A DNA stretch of 64,000 bases from Paenarthrobacter sp. A20 (GTDB lineage Bacteria > Actinomycetota > Actinomycetes > Actinomycetales > Micrococcaceae), in the NCBI RefSeq assembly GCF_024168825.1, contig NZ_JALJWH010000001.1:3100001-3164000 (forward strand). The letters are read 5' to 3'. Of this stretch, positions 58,023 through 64,000 are shown in pieces. Numbering within the stretch: the first letter of the stretch is position 1; every line of letters begins with the position of its first letter. Under the pieces are notes generated by a model. That model searched no databases, was not told the DNA's origin, and worked only from the letters and a program-made list of their open reading frames with translations. A program made the position numbers and the translations under genes.

Positions 58023-59562
58023 GCGGGAGTTTGACGCCCCGCTCCTGAGCTTGCTGGCCAGCCGTGGCTTCAAGGATATTCATTTCATTCATGGTTCTTT
58101 CGAATTCGGTAAGGATGTCATCGCACAGCGCACCTGTCCGGAGACAGGAGAACTCATGCAATTTGCGATTCAGTCCAAGGCTGGTGATATTGGCTTGGCT
58201 GGCTGGCGTGAGGTGCGTCCTCAACTCGAAGAATCTGTCTACAACACCCGAGCGCACCCCAGCTTCGATCCGTCTTTGAAGCGGGTTGCCGTTCTTGTTA
58301 CCACCGGAAGACTCAAAGGTGCTGCCGCCGTAGATGCCCAGGAATTCAAGGAGTCCATTGAAAGGCGGACCGACTCCAAAGTCGAATTTTGGGATCTTCT
58401 CACATTGACTGATTGGCTTTGCGACGATCCCGAGTCCGGTCTCGCGGGTCGAGCAAATACAGGGTTCCTGGACATCATCAGCAGTGCATCCAACGGTGAA
58501 GTGCGGGAGCCTGATCTGGAGCGGTACACGAGAAAATGGCTGGAGCCGGCGGTTGACGCGTTGGCTGTTGCCAGTATCGAGGCGGCCGTCATGTCCAACA
58601 CCTTGCGGACTAAGCATCGTTTGGATCTCGCAGCGGCCGTCGCTCTTCAGCTTCTTCGTGCCGCCGTTGTTACGGATTCCAGCGGGCGGCAACAAGGGTT
58701 ATCTGCCTCCGCCCGACGGCTTTTTGTCGGCTATGCGACAGAACTGTTGCAACAGACCCGGCCTCATTTGGCAGATCCCAAGGAGCTTTCGCGCGTCGTC
58801 GCGGGTCCTTTTGCGATCGTGACATATCAGGTGATGGCCGTTCGCCTGTTTGAGATTTTCGGTCTGCTTGCTCTGGTCGCTGAAGCCACAGGAACGCATG
58901 ACGTTGCGGAGCAAGCGAGGGAAGCTGTACTTGCACTGGCGCGGACCCATCCAGGTTCTGCGCGACCGGCTTCTGATGGCTTCGCAGTCTCCCTGCTCGC
59001 TCCGGTCCTTGTGTTGTACGGCAGCGAAAGGGCGCTGTGCAGGCGGTACCTTAAGTCTGTTGCAGAGTGGCTTCTGGACCGCCACGATTCGGAGGCCGAG
59101 GGTCTGGGACTGGGATCCGTCAGCGATTCTGAAGAGCAGATTGTCGAACGCCTCCTCGGAGGTGCCTTGGAGTCAACCCAAGCAACTCTTCGTCGACAGA
59201 GCTACTTGGCCGCCGTGATCCTGGATCTCACTTGGCTTACGGAATCCCGGAGTCTTCATGACGCCATTCGCGACAACCTTGAGACGATGGGAATTCACGC
59301 CGTTGAGCCTGCTGTGGACCCTGAACGTGCCCGGTGGCGGCGTGGCGGTGACGGGGTAGGTGGGCCGAGCGGATTGCGGCTTGGTGAACGGTACGCGGGC
59401 CATGAACATAGTGCGGAGGCGGCAACAACGTCGGAACTGTACGACGATCTACTGCTGGCATCCGTTTCGCGTTCTTGGTACCGGTTTGATTCGCTGAGGT
59501 CGTTGTATGTGGCAGCCAATGCCAGTGGAGCCCAGTTATCTCCGGGTAGGTTCTCGAACTGA
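57979..59562 (+). CDS. Restriction endonuclease-like (PD-(D/E)XK) protein
   Basis: A 527-residue protein. The N-terminal 100 residues fit an Mrr-like PD-(D/E)XK fold: a leading Glu in LTEREFDAPLLSLLASRGF, the Asp in FEFGKDVIAQR and the Q-x-K strand MQFAIQSKAGDIG, followed by helix WREVRPQLEE. Next is a strand VAVLVTTGRLKGAA and WDLLTLTDWLCDD. The remaining 350 residues are helical and repeat-like (DLAAAVALQLLRAAVV; AIVTYQVMAVRLFEIFGLLA) with no assigned domain. ATG at 57979 with GGGGAATGG upstream. Likely cuts nucleic acid as a defence or mobile-element function; the activity is inferred. Confidence 0.7.
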   Translation: MLRDVVSSFLGCLTEREFDAPLLSLLASRGFKDIHFIHGSFEFGKDVIAQRTCPETGELMQFAIQSKAGDIGLAGWREVRPQLEESVYNTRAHPSFDPSLKRVAVLVTTGRLKGAAAVDAQEFKESIERRTDSKVEFWDLLTLTDWLCDDPESGLAGRANTGFLDIISSASNGEVREPDLERYTRKWLEPAVDALAVASIEAAVMSNTLRTKHRLDLAAAVALQLLRAAVVTDSSGRQQGLSASARRLFVGYATELLQQTRPHLADPKELSRVVAGPFAIVTYQVMAVRLFEIFGLLALVAEATGTHDVAEQAREAVLALARTHPGSARPASDGFAVSLLAPVLVLYGSERALCRRYLKSVAEWLLDRHDSEAEGLGLGSVSDSEEQIVERLLGGALESTQATLRRQSYLAAVILDLTWLTESRSLHDAIRDNLETMGIHAVEPAVDPERARWRRGGDGVGGPSGLRLGERYAGHEHSAEAATTSELYDDLLLASVSRSWYRFDSLRSLYVAANASGAQLSPGRFSN

Positions 59563-59631
59563 ATCTGATGTGACCGTACAGCCACGGGGCAGACGTGGAT
59601 GATCCGAACCGGATATAAGCCCAACAATCAG

Positions 59632-59973
59632 TCAGACCGGCCACGGCGTGGGGCTCCGCCAACGCGTAAAGAAATCACTGATGGACTCGGGCGATGACTG
59701 GTCGACGGCCAGCCATTCAGTGGCGACTTTGCGCCCGACCTCCTCGCAGGCTTGCTCCGTCATCGGACCCCTGGGGTCATCCAGGTAGTCGCTGACCTCC
59801 ATCCATATGGCATAAGCGGCACCACCATGGTCGCAATTGAAGAAGTCGGTGATGAACTGACCGGCACTGTCCATAGCAATGTCGTAGGTGCGTTCCCCTT
59901 GGGGTGTGAGCACCAGCCGGGATAGGGCAGTCATGGCGGCGAGGAATCGTCGTTCGAGACGATCATCTTCCAT
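59632..59973 (-). CDS. Hypothetical protein, immunity-like
   Basis: A 113-residue acidic protein (RLERRFLAAMTALSRLVLTP; YDIAMDSAGQFITDFFNCDH; GGAAYAIWMEVSDYLDDPRG). Small size, acidity and Trp/Tyr content fit immunity proteins of polymorphic toxin systems, but no named family is recognised. ATG at 59973; it converges with the nuclease-like gene, 69 bp between stops. Confidence 0.55.
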   Translation of the reverse strand: MEDDRLERRFLAAMTALSRLVLTPQGERTYDIAMDSAGQFITDFFNCDHGGAAYAIWMEVSDYLDDPRGPMTEQACEEVGRKVATEWLAVDQSSPESISDFFTRWRSPTPWPV

Positions 59974-60082
59974 TTACCCTCCATGTTCTGATGCGCCGAG
60001 AGAAGCATCTATAGTCCCCGGGGCCCACCCTATAGGGAAGACGTCAAAGGTAGTGAACACCGGAAGCAGCGATAATGGCCTG

Positions 60083-60412
60083 ATGGTTGGTCCGCGACAA
60101 AATGCCCAAACGTCGGCCTTATGGCGCACATCTGATGCGGTCGTCATTGACCACCAGGCGCTGAGCGCTGCAGATGAATCGTGGTTGTCGGGCGTACGGC
60201 ACCTCACCTTGGGGGCCTTAGATGTGCCGAAGGGCCTGCTGTGTTCGCTGCGGAAACTCGAATGGCTGGACATTCGGGGAGGCCCGGGCAACACCGTCGT
60301 GAACGTTGCCGAGTGCTCAGATCTGACGGGCCTGAAGATCAGCCAGGTCAGGGGGCTGAGCGATCTGTCGTTTCTGGCAGGCAAGGAATCGCTTCGTTTC
60401 CTCAGTCTTTAG
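60083..60412 (+). pseudogene. Leucine-rich-repeat-like protein, truncated by a stop codon
   Basis: A 109-residue frame with irregular leucine-rich units (VRHLTLGALDVPKGLLC; LRKLEWLDIRGGPG; CSDLTGLKISQVRGLSDLSF; KESLRFLSL). It ends at TAG, but the frame directly after reads GLPKVQA before another stop, which would continue the LRR pattern (FLSL-x-GLPKV). So the gene is cut short by a CAG-to-TAG-like change plus later decay. Bacterial LRR proteins of this type often sit in toxin-immunity clusters. Confidence 0.5.
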
Positions 60413-60472
60413 GGGCTCCCGAAAGTGCAAGCATGAAGCATTGCAGTCTGAACTGTGCCGAGCGTGTGCCGT

Positions 60473-61236
60473 CTAGTGTGTGGCGATTCTATTATTGGCG
60501 GCACCACTCGGAAGGACAACGGGTTTGCCCTTCAGCGAGGTCTTCATCGCCTCCGTCATCCGTTGATGAATTTGCCCTGCTTGAGCAACCGTACTGGGGC
60601 TCTTGACGTCAAGATCCTTAACGGCGCTGAAGTATGCGACAGCCTCTGAGTAAACATCGGTTTCTTCCAACAGCTCAATGACCCGAAGTTGTCCTGTGAT
60701 CTCCGTGGCGAGCGTCGACATCTCGTCGGCGTAATCCTCCAGCTGGCCCAACAACTCATTTCTTCCCGGGGTTTCGTCCGCTAAGGCCGCCAGGCTTTGG
60801 TAATGGACCTGACCACCTTTGTGTTTGGTTACGGCCACCACATACTTATCGAGCTCGCCGAGCAGTTTGGTGTAGATCTGCAGCAATTCCGTTTTCCGTT
60901 GCAGCTCATCCTCGCGTTGGTTCTGCGATTTGAGCCGATTATTCTCTTTCCAAGCGACGACGAACTGTGCGCCAAGACTGCCGACGAGGGTAAGCGTTCC
61001 TGTTATGACGCCCACCCAAAGAGGGTGAAGTCGATGGGTTTCTCCGAGCCACCTACAGTCGGCGTGCTTGTGCCCGTCACGATGGTTGTGGGAACCGGTG
61101 AATGTGGGGGCGAGGACTGGGCAATGTCCGTGATGGCCGTGGCAATGGGGTCCGTGCTGAGTGACGGCGTGGGGACTGGCACGGGTGTAGTTTGTGCAAT
61201 ATCCAGGGCAACAGAGATTATTGATGGCCATTCCAT
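60473..61236 (-). pseudogene. Coiled-coil membrane protein, probably frameshifted
   Basis: Two frames fit end to end. The first (61236 to about 61005) reads MEWPSIISVALDIAQTTPVP, a Pro/Thr/Ser linker and SEKPIDFTLFGW. The second (from about 61025 on) reads LWVGVITGTLTLVGSLGAQF, a transmembrane helix, then a coiled coil (NNRLKSQNQREDELQRKTEL) and a helical domain to 60473. They meet at TTTGGGTGGG; one extra G there would join them. Either a real frameshift, a sequencing error in the G run, or a shorter protein starting at the GTG before the helix. Function unknown. Confidence 0.55.
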
Positions 61237-61316
61237 AGGCGTCTAGATTAGCTGTTCGTGCGGGTAGTAACGACATCCCGTGGCGAAATGAAGATAAAGA
61301 GCAATTCCTTGGGCTT

Positions 61317-62750
61317 CTATCGCTTGGCGTCCCAGATGGCGTCCTCGTGTTCCTGGATATGCAACCGAAGGCCCCATGACACAGAGCGGTTTGGCTGTAC
61401 TGCTGCGGGTTCTTTTCCGTCCGTCACCGCAATCAACTCTGCAGGGTTCAGGAACTCACCTGTTATCCGGAGGTCAGTTACCGATCGGATCATCTTGTCG
61501 ACCGCAACCGTGAAGTACACCTGCGTGGGAGCGATGTCGAAGGGGTAGGTGCCATGTTCCTTACACAGTGTCCGGATGAGGTTCATTTGCTTCCGGTTCG
61601 GATAGAAGATCTCCGGTGATGTGCCGTCCTTCTGTTTCCATTGCAGGGCCATGGAAGCGGCAGTGTATTCACGAAGCTCTGCCGGTCCCAGCAGCAACTC
61701 AGCTGACACCAGTACGCCGAGGGTTCTGTCTTCCGGACCGCCTTCGAAGGGTGACTGGATCGACGGTAATGCCAGGACGCCGTGCTCCGCCAGGCCTTCG
61801 CTGAGTGACGCCGTGGCCGGGTAGCTGCTGTATCTCTGCACGCTGGCTTCGAACGCTTTCACGGCAGCTTCGAAAGGAGTTTCGACTTTGAAGGGCACGA
61901 AGCCCGTCATCGGAAAGACACCATCTGGATGAGGGTTCCGCGAACCCAGTGGATACAGGGCGTTGCCTTCGACGGGTTCCTCAACAGGGGCTCGATCGAC
62001 GTCGTCGTAGCTGGCCCGGGCCTCGGCCAGGGTGTACCTGTCACCGGGCGGAGGGTTGTCCGGGTCCAAGAGGATCTCCAGCACGATTCCCCGGCCATTG
62101 GGAACGTAGAAATCCTCCTCAAACGGATCGAGTCCCAGATTGCGGCAGATTTCGACCAGCGTCTCGTGCGGAAAACAGTCCATCGCCCTGGGGGACAAGT
62201 ACTGCTCAGTGTTCTCGAAATCATATGGTTCACCGTTTTCGGCGAACTTCCACGGCTCGGAGTTGTACAGACTCAGGAACCGCCGCAGACCGTTCTTGTC
62301 GTACACCGTCAGGTCCCGGCCACCCCATCGTCCGCGCGCCGGTCCTTCAGGCATGCGTTTGATGTTCTTGGGCTCGTCGGTGACGCCGATGGTTGTGACA
62401 CCGTGGGAAAGCGGAAGCTCCTTGAGTGGAAACCGCAGGTTTGGATCATCACGGGTGTTATGAAAGACGGCCGTCCACTCGGTGTTCCGGGTCTCAACGA
62501 GCAGCCACCGCATGCCGTACCCCAGTGGCAGCAGTTTCTCCAGCAGTTCAGGGAGTGTGCCAGTGTGTGCCGTAACACCGATGCCCACGTCCGACTGGTA
62601 CGGGCTGCTTTGAAGCCACTCGCACCACGTCACAGCAGTATGATCCAAGGGCCGCTCGAGGTAGCCGATCGTGGTGGTCACGGGCGCCCATGCACCGCCC
62701 AACAGCAGTTTGGCTGCCAATTTCTGGGCTGGACTCAGGCGTGGCGGCAT
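61317..62750 (-). CDS. Hypothetical protein
   Basis: A 477-residue protein with CAGGAGT before the ATG at 62750. It has no signal peptide. Segments include AVTWCEWLQSSPYQSDVGIG, YGMRWLLVETRNTEWTAVFH and, in the second half, YTAASMALQWKQKDGTSPEI. The layout suggests two alpha/beta domains, but I recognise no family. Codon use is as in neighbouring genes. It may belong to the same orphan cluster as the coiled-coil membrane protein downstream. Confidence 0.65.
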   Translation of the reverse strand: MPPRLSPAQKLAAKLLLGGAWAPVTTTIGYLERPLDHTAVTWCEWLQSSPYQSDVGIGVTAHTGTLPELLEKLLPLGYGMRWLLVETRNTEWTAVFHNTRDDPNLRFPLKELPLSHGVTTIGVTDEPKNIKRMPEGPARGRWGGRDLTVYDKNGLRRFLSLYNSEPWKFAENGEPYDFENTEQYLSPRAMDCFPHETLVEICRNLGLDPFEEDFYVPNGRGIVLEILLDPDNPPPGDRYTLAEARASYDDVDRAPVEEPVEGNALYPLGSRNPHPDGVFPMTGFVPFKVETPFEAAVKAFEASVQRYSSYPATASLSEGLAEHGVLALPSIQSPFEGGPEDRTLGVLVSAELLLGPAELREYTAASMALQWKQKDGTSPEIFYPNRKQMNLIRTLCKEHGTYPFDIAPTQVYFTVAVDKMIRSVTDLRITGEFLNPAELIAVTDGKEPAAVQPNRSVSWGLRLHIQEHEDAIWDAKR

Positions 62751-63002
62751 TCTCTGGACTCCTGTGGTTCTTCTGGTTCATTGGGCATCGAGGTCGAGCT
62801 TGCAATTAAAGGCCAGCCCTGGCTCCTGGATAGCCTCGCACGAAGCCGCGACAGAGACAGTGGACGGCCACGGTTCCGTTCCTGTGCCCGCTTCTATCGC
62901 GTGTGATCCAATGCGAAAGCATGAAAGAGGGTGCACGTGAACTTGGTACTATCGCCGTTGGTGTGGTGAATCCATTCATCGCCCGGCCAAGAGACCATTG
63001 GA

Positions 63003-63455
63003 GTGAAGCCACCTGTGACTGAGAACGACCTGCCGCCGGATCCTGTGCAGGACAGCCGGGTGCGTCAGGCGCGGGTGCTCGCCCGGAAGATCAATCTTCT
63101 CCTGGACATCATCATGGATGAGTCTGGCCAGCCGTACGACTACCCAACGCTGAGCGCCAAGGCCGAGCAGCTTACTGGCTACAACATCTCACGTACGCGT
63201 TGGTCGCTGCTGAAGAACGGCAAGATACAGGTCGTTCCGGACGATGCACTGCGTGCCATCGCAGCGGTGTTTGATATCGGTGCTGAGTATCTGCTGCAGG
63301 AAGACGGTAAAATACCCGACCGCGTTGTAGCCGAGCTTGAACTGGTCCGCAGCATGCGGCGGGCCGGCGTGTTGAACTTTGCGGCCAGGACTCTGGGACC
63401 AGTGGATCCGGAAGCCTTCAGGGCGATCGCGAAGATCCTGGATGAAGGTGTGTAG
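63003..63455 (+). CDS. Helix-turn-helix protein (EspR-like)
   Basis: A 150-residue DNA-binding protein. The layout matches mycobacterial EspR-type regulators: an N-terminal helix (RVRQARVLARKINLLLDIIM), a HTH (TLSAKAEQLTGYNISRTRWS, LLKNGKIQ), VPDDALRAIAAVFDIGAEYL and a C-terminal dimerisation part (VRSMRRAGVLNFAARTLGPV). In-frame GTG codons at 63003 and 63015 are both possible; TTGGAG fits the second better. It starts a rightward operon with the membrane protein at 63465. Target genes unknown. Confidence 0.75.
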   Translation: MKPPVTENDLPPDPVQDSRVRQARVLARKINLLLDIIMDESGQPYDYPTLSAKAEQLTGYNISRTRWSLLKNGKIQVVPDDALRAIAAVFDIGAEYLLQEDGKIPDRVVAELELVRSMRRAGVLNFAARTLGPVDPEAFRAIAKILDEGV

Positions 63456-63464
63456 TTCCGTCTG

Positions 63465-63983
63465 ATGGATGAGCAACAAATACAAGAGATTGTCGACAGG
63501 GTTATCGCCGCCCTGGAACAGCTGAAACCGGCGGAGCCCCAGGCCTGGCAGGTCTGGGGCGCCTTCGGGTCCTATGCGACCCTGGCTGCGGCCGTGGTTG
63601 CGTTCTTCATCGGCTGGTGGACCATCAAGCAGAAACGCGAGGCTGACGCCCGGGCCGAGTGGTGGCGACGGACGCAGTGGGCCCTGGAAGCAACAGCGTC
63701 CGAAAACGATGCACTGAACTCTTACGGTGCGGGGATGCTTGATTTGCTGGCCCGTAGCGAGCTGGCGGATGCCAAAGACAAGGAACTCCTCGACGCCGTG
63801 TGGGAAGTCACTGACACGGAGATGCAGGACGATAGCATTGAGCAACTCCTCGAAGAGGCTGCTGGCTTTGGTGACCTCGACGAGGAAGAAAAGGCCGTAG
63901 TCCGTAGTTTCTACAATATGGACGGTACTCCTGAGGCAGGAGACAATGGAGCCAGGAACGTAGGGGAGGAGGCAGATGACTGA
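63465..63983 (+). CDS. Hypothetical membrane protein
   Basis: A 172-residue protein with one hydrophobic helix (about 30-52, VWGAFGSYATLAAAVVAFFI then GWW) after a short helical N-terminus, then a basic stop-transfer (IKQKREADARAEWWRR) and an acidic cytoplasmic part ending in GEEADD. Nine bases separate it from the HTH gene. EspR-like genes paired with single-span proteins of this kind are common in actinobacteria, with no known function. The next gene overlaps by 8 bp. Confidence 0.7.
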   Translation: MDEQQIQEIVDRVIAALEQLKPAEPQAWQVWGAFGSYATLAAAVVAFFIGWWTIKQKREADARAEWWRRTQWALEATASENDALNSYGAGMLDLLARSELADAKDKELLDAVWEVTDTEMQDDSIEQLLEEAAGFGDLDEEEKAVVRSFYNMDGTPEAGDNGARNVGEEADD

Positions 63984-64000
63984 ACAATCAAATACCGACA
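63976..64000 (+). CDS. Start of a further gene, cut by the window end
   Basis: An ATG at 63976 with GGGGAGGAGG upstream opens a frame (MTEQSNTD) that continues past the window. It overlaps the stop of the membrane protein, so it is the third gene of this operon. Product unknown. Confidence 0.6.

Overview
The window is high-GC DNA with short intergenic gaps, many GTG/TTG starts and clear purine-rich ribosome sites. Gene content (FadR- and TetR-controlled sugar-acid and amino-acid catabolic clusters, MHS and CitMHS carriers, DUF4192 proteins) suggests a soil actinobacterium of the Micrococcaceae, Arthrobacter/Paenarthrobacter-like. This placement is inferred from style and family content, not from a search.

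Region 1 (1-2531): the end of one enoyl-CoA hydratase, a complete second one, and a divergent LysE exporter / Lrp-AsnC regulator pair. Region 2 (2551-23126) is a large catabolic regulon. An RraA-like lyase and a FadR-type regulator are followed by an iron/thiamine-type ABC importer. Then come two mirrored sets of genes, each with an isopropylmalate/tartrate-type dehydrogenase, a DUF1537 four-carbon-acid kinase and an Asp/Glu-racemase-fold protein. Also present are a beta-propeller lactonase, a TRAP-type permease, a class II aldolase, an AEC carrier, an ABM-domain protein, an exported amidohydrolase, a CitMHS carrier and a class II fructose-1,6-bisphosphatase. Near-identical operators (AAAGTGGT...ACCACTTT) sit in front of four separate transcription units, which ties the set into one regulon, probably under the FadR protein. 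The two dehydrogenase copies lie in an apparently perfect 1,189-bp inverted repeat that brackets 10 kb. The likely logic is uptake of a hydroxy- or sugar-acid, oxidation, phosphorylation, cleavage to triose phosphate, then gluconeogenesis through FBPase.

Region 3 (23174-39497): a universal stress protein, a gluconate kinase, and a second regulon marked by TGAGAA-N4-TTCTCA palindromes. This regulon contains two TetR paralogues, an aminotransferase, an SDR, the 5-oxoprolinase subunits PxpA, PxpB and PxpC, an MHS symporter, an RraA-family aldolase, and a dipeptide-type ABC importer with a fused permease-ATPase subunit. Together these could take up and degrade a lactam or pyroglutamate-like compound; a 4-hydroxy-4-methylglutamate route ending in pyruvate is proposed.

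Region 4 (39754-53105) is accessory. Two DUF4192 paralogues bracket two membrane-anchored pentapeptide-repeat proteins, a DUF4062 protein, a truncated membrane gene and a degenerate IS3-family element. To the right are a PIN_8 protein, a PIN protein with an overlapping partner gene, and a tRNA 3'-end-like sequence with palindromic arms and a strong terminator, which looks like the edge of an integrated island. Region 5 (53106-64000) holds mostly poorly characterised genes: lipoproteins, a PD-(D/E)XK nuclease-like gene overlapping a small partner, a nonsense-truncated leucine-rich protein, a frameshifted coiled-coil membrane protein and an EspR-like DNA-binding protein with a membrane partner. 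Start codons here were chosen by ribosome sites and are less certain.
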